This document shows, piece after piece, positions 33,124-41,198 of a stretch of DNA of 64,000 nucleotides. The stretch is taken from positions 124,001 through 188,000 of the forward strand of contig NZ_JAIVKU010000001.1 of NCBI RefSeq assembly GCF_020524165.1, given 5' to 3'. The stretch is from Guptibacillus hwajinpoensis. Lineage in GTDB: Bacteria > Bacillota > Bacilli > Bacillales > Guptibacillaceae. The position numbers were made by a program, and so were the translations under genes. Under the pieces are notes generated by a model. The model did not search any database. It was not told the origin of the DNA and saw only the letters and a list, made by a program, of their open reading frames with translations. Numbering within the stretch: position 1 is the stretch's first letter; every line of letters starts with the position of its first letter.

Positions 33124-35113
33124 GAAAGATCAGCCTCCGAAAACAAAGCAAGACAAAGATCAGATGACAGACGAACAAACGCAGGAACTAATGGCGAAAT
33201 TCGATCCTGAAGCAGGACATCGAAGGCTGACAGGAATAATTGGATGGATCGCTCTTGCAGGGCTCGTTGGATTCTCTATTTTCCAGCTGTACACCGCGAT
33301 ATTTGGTGTTTTTACAGCCCAGCTGCAGCGCTCCATTCATTTAGCATTTGCGCTGGGCCTCATATTTCTTTTATTCCCTGCTTCGAAAAAGAAGCTGCAG
33401 AATAAAACGAAAGGCAAATTTCAAGTCGCCTGGTACGACGGACTCCTGGCGATGATTGGTGTATATGTCGGGATGTACTGGCCGCTCAACTTTGATGAGC
33501 TTGTATTTAGAGTGGGCCGGTTAACTACCCTCGATTTAATTGTTGGTCTTCTGGCAATATTGCTTGTACTAGAAGCGACTCGTCGCGTTGTAGGCTTACC
33601 GATTACTGTGATTACATCGATCTTTTTGCTTTATGCCTACCTTGGTCCATATATGCCGGGCTTCTTACAGCACCGTGGGTTAAGCATTGATCGGATTATT
33701 CGCTCGATGTATTACACGACAGAAGGGATTCTTGGTACGCCGCTCGGGGTGTCTTCCACCTTCATTTTCCTCTTCCTTCTCTTCGGAGCCTTTCTCGTTA
33801 AAACAGGGGTTGGACAGTATTTCAATGACCTTGCTCTTGTGATTGCAGGGAAGCGCGTTGGTGGTCCTGCAAAAGTCGCCATCTTCTCAAGTGCGCTTCA
33901 GGGAACGATTAGCGGAAGTTCCGTTGCGAACGTTGTCACGTCAGGATCTTTTACAATTCCAATGATGAAGCGGCTCGGCTATCGAAAAGAGTTCGCTGGT
34001 GGCGTTGAAGCGGCAGCTTCAACAGGTGGCCAGCTCATGCCACCAATTATGGGGGCAGCGGCGTTCCTCATGGTTGAATTTATTGGGGGCATCACCTACT
34101 GGGAAATTGCGAAAGCGGCTGCGATTCCAGCCGTGCTCTATTTTACAGGAATCTGGATCATGACTCATTTTGAAGCAAAGCGAATTGGATTACGCGGACT
34201 AACGGAAGATGAAATGCCAAACCGAAAAGCTGTACTCGCTCGGATTTATCTCCTATTTCCAATTGTCGCCGTTATCTTCTTCTTAATGTCTGGAACATCG
34301 GTTACGCGTGCTGCGCTTTATGCGATTTTATCAGCAATCGTCGTTGGTGCGATAAACAAAGAAACGCGCATGGGCATTCGTGATTTTATTGATGCGCTTG
34401 CGAACGGTGCGCGCACGGCGCTTGGCGTTGCAGCAGCAACGGCTGCAGCGGGGATGATTGTAGGGGTTGTAACCCTAACAGGTCTTGGGTTAAAGCTTGC
34501 AAATAGTCTCGTTTCTCTTTCAGGAGAAAATTTGCTGCTCACGCTCTTCTTTACAATGATTGCTTCGCTGATTCTCGGAATGGGATCGCCGACAACTGCC
34601 AACTACGTAATCACTTCAACGATCGCGGCGCCGGCGCTAATCGTACTATCTGTGCCTGAACTTTCAGCGCACATGTTTGTGTTCTATTTCGGAATTGTGG
34701 CGGATATTACCCCGCCAGTTGCGCTCGCTGCATTTGCGGCAGCAGGTGTGTCAGGAGGTGAGCCTCTTAAAACCGGGGTGCAATCCGCCAAACTCGCGAT
34801 TGCCGCGTTTATCATTCCTTACATTTTTGTGCTCTCACCAGAGCTTATGATGATCGATACAACGTGGCAAAGTCTTCTTTGGGTGCTGTTTACGTCCTTG
34901 ACGGGCATGATTAGCATTGGCGCAGGTATGATCGGATACTGGTACCGTCGCACCTATTTAGTGGAACGAATTGCAGCAGTAGCGGCAGGTGTGATGCTCA
35001 TTTATCCAGAGGGGTCAACGGATCTATTTGGACTTGGGCTGTTTATCGCATTACTTGCGCTACAGTTTATCATTAAGCAAGACGATCAGAAAAAAGAAGT
35101 TGCGAATGCTTAA
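33116..35113 (+). CDS. TRAP transporter fused permease (DctQ-DctM, TAXI type)
   Basis: A 665-residue membrane protein with about 16-18 helices in which the small (DctQ-like, about 40-170) and large (DctM-like, about 190-640) TRAP subunits are fused, as usual for TAXI systems. It carries large-subunit motifs such as GTISGSSVANVVTSG, STGGQLMPPIMGAAAF and GMGSPTTANYV. The driving force is a sodium or proton gradient. The TTG at 33116 lies 10 nt after AAAGGAG and overlaps the DUF1850 stop. A terminator follows directly. Confidence 0.9.
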   Translation: MSEKDQPPKTKQDKDQMTDEQTQELMAKFDPEAGHRRLTGIIGWIALAGLVGFSIFQLYTAIFGVFTAQLQRSIHLAFALGLIFLLFPASKKKLQNKTKGKFQVAWYDGLLAMIGVYVGMYWPLNFDELVFRVGRLTTLDLIVGLLAILLVLEATRRVVGLPITVITSIFLLYAYLGPYMPGFLQHRGLSIDRIIRSMYYTTEGILGTPLGVSSTFIFLFLLFGAFLVKTGVGQYFNDLALVIAGKRVGGPAKVAIFSSALQGTISGSSVANVVTSGSFTIPMMKRLGYRKEFAGGVEAAASTGGQLMPPIMGAAAFLMVEFIGGITYWEIAKAAAIPAVLYFTGIWIMTHFEAKRIGLRGLTEDEMPNRKAVLARIYLLFPIVAVIFFLMSGTSVTRAALYAILSAIVVGAINKETRMGIRDFIDALANGARTALGVAAATAAAGMIVGVVTLTGLGLKLANSLVSLSGENLLLTLFFTMIASLILGMGSPTTANYVITSTIAAPALIVLSVPELSAHMFVFYFGIVADITPPVALAAFAAAGVSGGEPLKTGVQSAKLAIAAFIIPYIFVLSPELMMIDTTWQSLLWVLFTSLTGMISIGAGMIGYWYRRTYLVERIAAVAAGVMLIYPEGSTDLFGLGLFIALLALQFIIKQDDQKKEVANA

Positions 35114-35142
35114 AAAACCGCTCCTACGTGAGCGGTTTTTTT
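35112..35142 (+). terminator. Terminator of the TRAP operon
   Basis: A stem AAAACCGCTC / GAGCGGTTTT with a 6-nt loop and a T7 tail. Confidence 0.85.
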
Positions 35143-35186
35143 ATATGAAAATGCAACGATCTCCTGATTCCCGCTAGAAGGAGAGT

Positions 35187-35209
35187 GTGTTATGATGAAA
35201 GCGTCGTCA
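35187..35209 (+). promoter_or_regulatory. fumC promoter with cre-like site
   Basis: A TGT-TATGAT extended -10 (35188-35196) is immediately followed by TGAAAGCGTCGTCA (35196-35209), which fits the cre consensus except at one position. CcpA binding here would block initiation of fumC. Confidence 0.5.
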
Positions 35210-35225
35210 TAAATAGAATTTTAAC

Positions 35226-35251
35226 GAAGAGAGAGGACTTCTCTTCTTTTT
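35226..35251 (+). terminator. Terminator-like hairpin in the fumC leader
   Basis: GAAGAGA / TCTCTTC with a 7-nt loop followed by TTTTT lies between the predicted promoter and the fumC start. It could be an attenuator or simply a second terminator for upstream transcription. Confidence 0.45.
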
Positions 35252-35295
35252 ATCGAAGTGGAACCTGTTAGCTTATACTCTGAAGGAGGATCACA

Positions 35296-36684
35296 ATGGA
35301 TTATCGAATTGAACGAGACACAATTGGAGAAATCAAAGTACCAGCAGATAAAATGTGGGGTGCTCAGACGCAGCGAAGCAAGCAGAACTTTAAAATCGGC
35401 AATGAGCAAATGCCGCTTGAAGTCGTGAAGGCTTTTGCGATTTTGAAAAAGAGCGCAGCCCTAGCGAACCAGCGTCTTGGTAAGCTTGAAGATGTAAAAG
35501 CGGAAGCCATTGTGAAAGCGGCGGATGAAGTGATTAACGGGGATCATAATGAACACTTCCCACTTGTCGTATGGCAGACAGGTAGCGGCACGCAGTCCAA
35601 CATGAACATGAATGAAGTACTCGCTTTTCGTGCGAATGAACTTTTACAAGAACAGGGAAGGGAAGAGCGCATTCATCCAAACGATGACGTGAATAAATCT
35701 CAGTCATCCAATGATACATTCCCGACAGCCTTGCATGTTGCGGCCGTTCTTTCTGTTGAAGATCATCTGTATCCTGCTCTAATTGAGCTTAAGGAAACCC
35801 TTTATCAAAAAATGCAAGACAATGAACATATCATTAAAATCGGACGTACGCATCTTCAGGATGCAACGCCACTAACGCTCGGTCAAGAAATTAGCGGCTG
35901 GCATCGCATGCTTGTGAAGTGTGAGAATATGCTCCTTGAAAGTGTGAAATACATGAAGGAGCTTGCGATTGGAGGAACAGCGGTAGGAACGGGGCTAAAT
36001 GCTCACCCGAAGTTCGGAGACATGGTAGCGGAAGAAATTAGCAAAATGACAGACAAGACGTTCGCATCTGCTCAAAATAAATTTCATGCGCTCACAAGCC
36101 ATGATGAGATTGTTCACGTACACGGTACGTTAAAAGCACTTGCGGCTGATCTAATGAAAATTGCAAATGACGTGCGTTGGCTTGCGAGTGGTCCGCGCTG
36201 TGGCATTGGTGAACTAACGATTCCTGCGAATGAGCCGGGAAGCTCGATTATGCCAGGTAAAGTTAATCCTACGCAGAGCGAGGCGCTTACGATGGTAGCT
36301 GCGCAAGTGATGGGGAATGACGCAACAATTGGTTTTTCAGCGAGTCAAGGGAACTTTGAGCTTAACGTCTTTAAACCAGTTATTATTTATAACTTCCTTC
36401 AGTCTTCTCGCTTGCTTGCAGACGGAATGAAGTCCTTTAACGATAACTGTGCAGTTGGTATTGAGCCGAATGAAGAAGTGATTCAAGACTACTTGAAAAA
36501 CTCCCTAATGCTTGTCACAGCATTGAACCCGCATATCGGTTACGAAAACGCGGCGAAAATTGCGAAAAAAGCGCATGAAGATGGGACAACGCTTCGCGAA
36601 TCTGCTCTTGAGAGCGGTCTTCTAACCGCCGAGCAGTTCGATGAGATCGTTCGTCCAGAAGATATGATTGCACCAAAAGAATAA
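35296..36684 (+). CDS. fumC: Class II fumarate hydratase
   Basis: A 462-residue fumarase (FumC; CitG in B. subtilis) catalysing reversible hydration of fumarate to malate in the citric acid cycle. The superfamily signature [11 protein letters not shown] is intact, the substrate segments [14 protein letters not shown] and [14 protein letters not shown] are present, and length is standard. ATG 35296 has a GAAGGAGGATC site. It follows the TAXI-TRAP operon but has its own promoter region with a cre-like site. Confidence 0.95.
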   Translation: MDYRIERDTIGEIKVPADKMWGAQTQRSKQNFKIGNEQMPLEVVKAFAILKKSAALANQRLGKLEDVKAEAIVKAADEVINGDHNEHFPLVVWQTGSGTQSNMNMNEVLAFRANELLQEQGREERIHPNDDVNKSQSSNDTFPTALHVAAVLSVEDHLYPALIELKETLYQKMQDNEHIIKIGRTHLQDATPLTLGQEISGWHRMLVKCENMLLESVKYMKELAIGGTAVGTGLNAHPKFGDMVAEEISKMTDKTFASAQNKFHALTSHDEIVHVHGTLKALAADLMKIANDVRWLASGPRCGIGELTIPANEPGSSIMPGKVNPTQSEALTMVAAQVMGNDATIGFSASQGNFELNVFKPVIIYNFLQSSRLLADGMKSFNDNCAVGIEPNEEVIQDYLKNSLMLVTALNPHIGYENAAKIAKKAHEDGTTLRESALESGLLTAEQFDEIVRPEDMIAPKE

Positions 36685-36687
36685 GGC

Positions 36688-36717
36688 AAAAAGCGGGATC
36701 CTAGAGATCCCGCTTTT
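36688..36717 (+). terminator. Terminator of fumC
   Basis: A 13-bp stem AAAAGCGGGATC / GATCCCGCTTTT with a 5-nt loop, ending in TTTTCGTTTC. Confidence 0.75.
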
Positions 36718-36742
36718 CGTTTCTTTCAGGAGCGGAAAGCGT

Positions 36743-36934
36743 TTACACTTTCCGGGGTAAGATGGCCATGATGCCTTTGTAGATCAAGACAAGTGCAAAT
36801 AGCAGCGCTGCTAAAAAGCCAACAACTTCGAAGACCGGATTAAGACTCTCGAGGAATGAATCTGCTTCAGACAGACGAAGTAATGCAAACCCAGCAATCA
36901 TAGCGGCTACGAAAAGCAATGTTCGATCCAACAT
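36743..36934 (-). CDS. Small two-helix membrane protein
   Basis: A 63-residue protein with two hydrophobic helices (about 3-20 and 33-58) and a basic tail (PRKV). ATG 36934 is preceded on the minus strand by AAAGGGAG. No family recognised. It is flanked by the fumC terminator and a non-coding stretch. Confidence 0.6.
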   Translation of the reverse strand: MLDRTLLFVAAMIAGFALLRLSEADSFLESLNPVFEVVGFLAALLFALVLIYKGIMAILPRKV

Positions 36935-37043
36935 ATCAGCACTCCCTTTGAAAGAAATATTTTTATTGCCCTACAAATATATGCGCCTGGAGACGAGCGG
37001 AGAACTAGTTTTTGTGTGCCATTTATGTTGTTTTTTATTGCAC

Positions 37044-37075
37044 TTTTTTTGGGGTCTGACTCCTCTCTGACCCCC
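37044..37075. repeat. GGGGTC...GACCCC intergenic motif
   Basis: T7 followed by GGGGTCTGAC, an 8-nt spacer and TGACCCCC. It belongs to the same family of short palindromic intergenic words as the larger element at 39151. Apart from this, 36935-37120 holds nothing I can assign. Confidence 0.45.
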
Positions 37076-37120
37076 TTCACATACAATTGTCCGCTTACCA
37101 TGGAAAGATTTTCACCAAGT

Positions 37121-37149
37121 TGACGGAATGGACGGATGAGATACGTCTA
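37121..37149 (+). promoter_or_regulatory. Candidate ECF-type promoter of the sigma factor gene
   Basis: TGACGG (37121-37126), a 17-bp spacer and CGTCTA (37144-37149). The -10 resembles the CGTC element recognised by many ECF sigma factors, while the -35 is a weak match to TGAAAC. If real, the sigma factor would activate its own gene. Confidence 0.4.
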
Positions 37150-37181
37150 TTTAAGTGAAAGCTCTAGTGAGGTGAGATAGG

Positions 37182-38174
37182 TTGAAGCAATCGACTTTAG
37201 AATGGCAAACAGAAGAAGGCTTTCGAGAGGTAATTAACTGCTATTCGAACGCTCTCTATGCGGTTTCCTATAGCGTTCTTGGGGACTACCACCTTGCCCA
37301 AGATGTGGCGCAGGAAGCATTTATAAAAGCCTACGTAAAGCGGCACACACTTGAAGATCCAGAGAAGGTAGGGAGCTGGTTAACGAGTATAGCGCGAAAT
37401 TTGAGCTTAGATTTAAAAAGAAAGCGAAAGCGAATGGTGCAGGTGATGGAGCGTTCCTTTCACGAAAAGACGCTTCAGCTGTTTGAAAAGAAAGAAAGTG
37501 AAACAAGCGAACTTGTTTGGCTAGCGCTGTATGAATTGAAGGAAGAAATTCGAACTTCTGTTGTTCTTCACTACATGGGCGGCTATTCCATGAACGAAAT
37601 TGCTTCCATGTTAGCCTGTTCCACCTCTGCAGTAGAAAGTCGGATCCGAAGGGCTAGAGCAAAGTTAAAAAAGGAGATGAATGAGATGGTTGAGAAAAAT
37701 TTGAAGGAACAAAACGTTGGGGAAGAATTTGAGCGGAAAGTATTCAAAGAACTTCGTCTTCGCAGTGCTTTATTCGATCAAGTTGAGTTAACGAACGCGA
37801 ATTTCATGAATTCGAACTTAGCGCAGTCCATCTTTTCTGATGCCTACATGGTTGAAGCAACGTTTAAGAACATGAACATGAGTGGGATTTCGTTCCGAGA
37901 TATTGATCTGAGTGATCTTAAGATTGAGGATGCGCAAATGGGTGGTGCGGTTTTTCGAAACATTGGATTGCCCCCTGAAGATCATTTAGCAGCGGGGCGT
38001 AGAGAGGAGCATATGCCACTTCTTTTTGATAAATGTGACCTTCATGGAAGTACACTGACTAATTGTAACCTTAAAGGTGTGAAAATCGAGAAGTCAGAAG
38101 TAGAAGGTATGACGATTGACGGGATTTCTGTGGAAGAAATGTTAAAGGTCTATAAGGAGAAAAAGAGTGAGTGA
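37182..38174 (+). CDS. ECF-type sigma factor with C-terminal pentapeptide-repeat domain
   Basis: A 330-residue two-part protein. Residues about 14-80 are sigma region 2 (DVAQEAFIKAYVK, then WLTSIARNLSLDLKRKRKR) and residues about 115-166 are sigma region 4 with a helix-turn-helix (YSMNEIASMLACSTSAVESRI). After a charged linker (167-190), residues 194-262 and 281-316 form pentapeptide-like repeats (ANFMN, SNLAQ, CDLHG, CNLKG). Ordinary ECF factors end near residue 170-190, so the tail is an added domain. No anti-sigma gene is adjacent; the tail could play that role, which is inference. The TTG at 37182 has GAGGTGAGATAGG upstream. It overlaps the next gene by 8 bp. Confidence 0.85.
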   Translation: MKQSTLEWQTEEGFREVINCYSNALYAVSYSVLGDYHLAQDVAQEAFIKAYVKRHTLEDPEKVGSWLTSIARNLSLDLKRKRKRMVQVMERSFHEKTLQLFEKKESETSELVWLALYELKEEIRTSVVLHYMGGYSMNEIASMLACSTSAVESRIRRARAKLKKEMNEMVEKNLKEQNVGEEFERKVFKELRLRSALFDQVELTNANFMNSNLAQSIFSDAYMVEATFKNMNMSGISFRDIDLSDLKIEDAQMGGAVFRNIGLPPEDHLAAGRREEHMPLLFDKCDLHGSTLTNCNLKGVKIEKSEVEGMTIDGISVEEMLKVYKEKKSE

Positions 38175-39153
38175 GCTTAGGGTATCGATTGAGTCTTATC
38201 GAGGGCGTTCCGTTGAGATCGGTGAAGGCGTGGGTTCTCATGAACAAATGAAGGTCGTGCAGAAACGATCTGAGCATTTTGTTCAGCCAATTCATATCGA
38301 GGAAGCCCGCACTGTCTATGAACGCTTTGCTCCACATCTATTAGATGAAATCGAAGGGATAAGTAAGGCATTAGCGATTTCACCAAATAACGCGCTCTCT
38401 CTTTTTAGTGGATATGATTTACCTAAACTCGAAGGATTAGGCTGTACAGCCGTCATGACCAATGAAGGATATGTGAGGAATTATGATTTTGGGCCTGACT
38501 ATTACGATGGACGATTCATGTTAAGACAGCCAACCGAATGCTATGCAACGTGTGGTCATAGTTTATTTGGAATTGGTTTACATGATGGGATGAATGAATA
38601 TGGACTTACAGTAGGTCTCCATTTTGTATCAACGCGCTTTCATCAAAAAGGACTAATGGCTGGAATCATTGTCAGAATCGTACTCGACACATGTCAAACG
38701 GTTGAAGAAGCCATGTCGTTATTAGAAGATTTGCCCCACGCTGACGAGTATAATTACTCCTTAACAGATGCTTCAGGTCGATCGGCCATTGTTGAAATTG
38801 GCCCCTTAAGTAGCGAGGTGAAACGTAGCGAAACACTGTATTGCACCAATCATTTTCAGAAGTCTAGCACACCGCAAGCAACGGAAAACTCGCTTCAAAG
38901 GCTAACCTATTTAGAAAACCATCCCGTCATTGAGCTAGAGAATTGGTTTGATGAATTTAAAAATCCTAATTCTCTCCTATTTTTTGCTGACTATGACAAC
39001 CTGTTTGGCACGCTTCATACTGTCATGACGAAGCCGAAGGAACGCCTATTCAAAACCGCTATAGCAGGAAGCGACGAGGTCATTGCGGTCGATTTCGAGG
39101 ATTGGCTTAATGGCGGCACAGTAAACAATCGTTACGTTAGTGCAGCACTTTAA
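38167..39153 (+). CDS. C45-type autoproteolytic acyltransferase/hydrolase
   Basis: A 328-residue Ntn-type protein resembling peptidase family C45 (acyl-CoA:6-aminopenicillanic acid acyltransferase-like) and linear-amide hydrolases. The likely nucleophile is C93 in GLGCTAV, where self-cleavage before the cysteine would create the active N terminus; RNYDFGP follows, as in relatives. There is no signal peptide. The GTG at 38167 lies inside the end of the sigma-factor gene (8-bp overlap), indicating one operon. The natural substrate is unknown. The stop codon forms the edge of a 44-bp perfect palindrome. Confidence 0.75.
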   Translation: MSELRVSIESYRGRSVEIGEGVGSHEQMKVVQKRSEHFVQPIHIEEARTVYERFAPHLLDEIEGISKALAISPNNALSLFSGYDLPKLEGLGCTAVMTNEGYVRNYDFGPDYYDGRFMLRQPTECYATCGHSLFGIGLHDGMNEYGLTVGLHFVSTRFHQKGLMAGIIVRIVLDTCQTVEEAMSLLEDLPHADEYNYSLTDASGRSAIVEIGPLSSEVKRSETLYCTNHFQKSSTPQATENSLQRLTYLENHPVIELENWFDEFKNPNSLLFFADYDNLFGTLHTVMTKPKERLFKTAIAGSDEVIAVDFEDWLNGGTVNNRYVSAAL

Positions 39154-39194
39154 AGCAGCGGGGGTCAGGTACGTACCTGACCCCCGCTGCTTTA
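39151..39194. repeat. Perfect 44-bp palindrome
   Basis: The two 22-nt halves (39151-39172 and 39173-39194) are exact reverse complements with no spacer. The centre is GGTAC|GTACC and the arms contain GGGGGTCAGG. It begins with the TAA stop codon of the C45 gene. There is no clean T-run after it, so it is not a classical terminator. Confidence 0.9.
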
Positions 39195-39199
39195 CTGCA

Positions 39200-39240
39200 T
39201 AAAAAAGCCGTGGATCTCAACAGCAGATCCACGGCTCTTT
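39200..39240 (-). terminator. Terminator of the YflT-like gene
   Basis: A 13-bp stem (AAGCCGTGGATCT and complement) with a 7-nt loop; on the minus strand it ends in TTTTTT. Confidence 0.8.
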
Positions 39241-39263
39241 CTCAATCACTCACTCATTCTTTC

Positions 39264-39611
39264 TTACTTCCAATTCGTCACTTTATCTGTATCCGTTACA
39301 AACATGAAAATCTTGCCTTTGTCCATTTCTTCTTCGTAACGTTCTGATTCTTCTTTAGAGAAACCGATTTCCTGCATTTTGCTGCGCAGTTCGTCGCCTT
39401 TTTTACTAAAAACGTTCTTCAAGCTGCTAAGTCCCATTTCTTTTTTGCCAATTGTGTTTGCATCAACGCCGTCTGCAACGCGCTCTGTGCGGTCGTCATC
39501 ATGGGAAAGTACGTAGATGTCATCTTTTGAGACGCCGATATTGCTTAGCTCCTCGATATCACTTTTTAGTTTCTCATCGTTTTGATATTCACGTACAACT
39601 GGTCTACTCAC
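39264..39611 (-). CDS. YflT-family general stress protein
   Basis: A 115-residue hydrophilic protein of the YflT (heat/general stress 17M) family. It has the N-terminal flavour VVREYQNDEKLKSDIEEL and the KDDIYVLSHDDDRTERVAD stretch. Members are controlled by sigma-B in B. subtilis. The GTG at 39611 has AAGGAGG 8 nt upstream. A weak sigma-B-like sequence (GTTTAG-N14-GTGAAT, minus strand) lies upstream, and the divergent neighbour has a clearer one. Confidence 0.8.
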   Translation of the reverse strand: MSRPVVREYQNDEKLKSDIEELSNIGVSKDDIYVLSHDDDRTERVADGVDANTIGKKEMGLSSLKNVFSKKGDELRSKMQEIGFSKEESERYEEEMDKGKIFMFVTDTDKVTNWK

Positions 39612-39744
39612 AATATTGCCTCCTTCAAAGATTAAAATCCTGTTTTTTTGATCACAGAAGTACTATTCACGCTTTCTTAACGTTCTAAACGAGAAATTTG
39701 CACATCAATGTGCTGCTTTTTTCACACATTGTAAGGCATAATAA

Positions 39745-39770
39745 GTTCAAATGGTGACGTGAGAGGGTAT
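39745..39770 (+). promoter_or_regulatory. Sigma-B promoter of the DUF1499 gene
   Basis: GTTCAA (39745-39750), a 14-bp spacer and GGGTAT (39765-39770), against consensus GTTTAA-N12-15-GGGTAT: one mismatch in total. Confidence 0.75.
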
Positions 39771-39807
39771 AGAAAGAATAGAAACATGATAACAGGAGGC
39801 GATCGAT

Positions 39808-40188
39808 GTGAGTTCAGAACAATTAGGTGTGAAAGAAGGGAAGCTTGCTCCCTGCCCAGATAAACCAAACTGCGTATTGAGTCAAAGTAATGACGAAAAG
39901 CACGGCATGGATCCGATCCCGTACAAAGGTACGGCTGACGAAGCTCTCGCTAAATTAAAAACAATCTTAACGAGTCGAAAACGAACAGAAATTGTAGAAG
40001 AGGGATCGCACTACCTACGAGCGGAGGAAAAATCAAAGCTGTTTAAATTTGTTGATGATATTGAATTTTACATTGATACTGCGAGCGAAATGGTGCATTT
40101 TCGATCCGCTTCTCGTACAGGCTATTCGGATATGGGCGTTAATAAAAAACGGATGAATGAAATCAAAGAAGAGTTTCAGAAAGCATAA
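39808..40188 (+). CDS. DUF1499 family protein
   Basis: A 126-residue soluble protein of the DUF1499 family. The N-terminal LAPCPDKPNCVLSQ motif with two cysteines and the C-terminal VHFRSASRTGYSDMGVNKKRM motif are family hallmarks. The GTG at 39808 has AGGAGGCGATCG upstream. A good sigma-B promoter precedes it, suggesting induction in the general stress response together with the divergent YflT-like gene. Molecular function unknown. Confidence 0.85.
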   Translation: MSSEQLGVKEGKLAPCPDKPNCVLSQSNDEKHGMDPIPYKGTADEALAKLKTILTSRKRTEIVEEGSHYLRAEEKSKLFKFVDDIEFYIDTASEMVHFRSASRTGYSDMGVNKKRMNEIKEEFQKA

Positions 40189-40220
40189 ACAACAGGTGCC
40201 TTGATTGGCACCTGTTGTTC
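40188..40220. terminator. Bidirectional terminator
   Basis: A 13-bp stem AACAACAGGTGCC / GGCACCTGTTGTT with a 6-nt loop between convergent genes. T-runs are modest. Confidence 0.65.
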
Positions 40221-40221
40221 G

Positions 40222-41046
40222 TTATGAAAAATCATTCGCTTCATCATTTTCCTCTTCAAGGGTATCATCGTTCTCGTCTTCTCGTTCCGTTTCCTTTCGT
40301 TCTGAAGATAAAAACCAGCCGCCAAGGGCAATGGCGACAAGGACGCCCCAGAACGTAATTTTCCACGCAGGTTCTTTCGGGAAATCTTCTGCAAGGATAC
40401 CGAGGTTTGGATGCGCAAGGGTGTAAATGGCAAGCTTCACCCCAACCCAACCAACGATAACGAATGCAGCTGTTTCTAGACCAGGCTTACGATGGAGAAG
40501 CTTTACAAAATAATTAGCAGCAAAGCGCATGATGATTAGCCCAACAATTCCTCCAGTTAGGATGACAAGGAACTGTCCGCCATCCATTCCACCGATTTTC
40601 GGTAACGTTGTATTCGGAAGCGTTAGCGCTAACGCAACGGCCGCTAAAATTGAATCCACCGCAAAAGCAATGTCAGCAAGCTCGACTTTTAAAACAGTTG
40701 TCCAAAAGCCAGCTCCCTGTTTCGGCTCTTTTTCCTTTTTGGTTTCTTTACGATCGCTTAGGAAAAACTTTTTCACAAGATGATTTAAACTGAGAAATAA
40801 CAGGTAAATGGCACCAATCGCCTGCACCTGCCAAATGTCGACGAGAAAGGAAATGATGAAGAGAGATCCGAAGCGAAAAACAAAGGCTCCACCAAGTCCA
40901 TAAAACAAAGCCTTTTTACGCTTTTGTGGATCAAGGTGCTTGACCATAATGGCCATGACGAGAGCGTTATCTGCAGCTAGTACCCCTTCAAGACCGATTA
41001 AAACAAGAAGCACCCAACCATATTCCAGTAAAAGACCAACATCCAT
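40222..41046 (-). CDS. TerC-family membrane protein, probable Mn exporter
   Basis: A 274-residue protein with about seven helices and the two acidic TerC motifs GVLAADNALVMA and VELADIAFAVDSILAA, which resemble the metal sites of the family. B. subtilis relatives YceF (MeeF) and YkoY (MeeY) export manganese to metalate secreted enzymes, and the same role is plausible here. The C-terminal 30 residues are very acidic (EREDENDDTLEEENDE). ATG 41046 has an AAAGGAG site. Confidence 0.85.
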   Translation of the reverse strand: MDVGLLLEYGWVLLVLIGLEGVLAADNALVMAIMVKHLDPQKRKKALFYGLGGAFVFRFGSLFIISFLVDIWQVQAIGAIYLLFLSLNHLVKKFFLSDRKETKKEKEPKQGAGFWTTVLKVELADIAFAVDSILAAVALALTLPNTTLPKIGGMDGGQFLVILTGGIVGLIIMRFAANYFVKLLHRKPGLETAAFVIVGWVGVKLAIYTLAHPNLGILAEDFPKEPAWKITFWGVLVAIALGGWFLSSERKETEREDENDDTLEEENDEANDFS

Positions 41047-41198
41047 GGTTATCTCTCCTTTACCTTCTCATTAGTATTCCCAGAAGGCCAAGACCATACT
41101 AGAAAATACATGCATCAAAAGGGAGATCTATCCTCTAACATGTTCTTCGTTTTGAATTAGACGAAAAATGGTATAAGGTAAGAAGTGGAGGTGGAAGT

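Noticed and set aside
36734..36747. cre-like GGAAAGCGTTTACA
   Set aside because: It matches the consensus but for the first base, yet it covers the 3' end of a minus-strand gene and no promoter is near, so it is probably chance.
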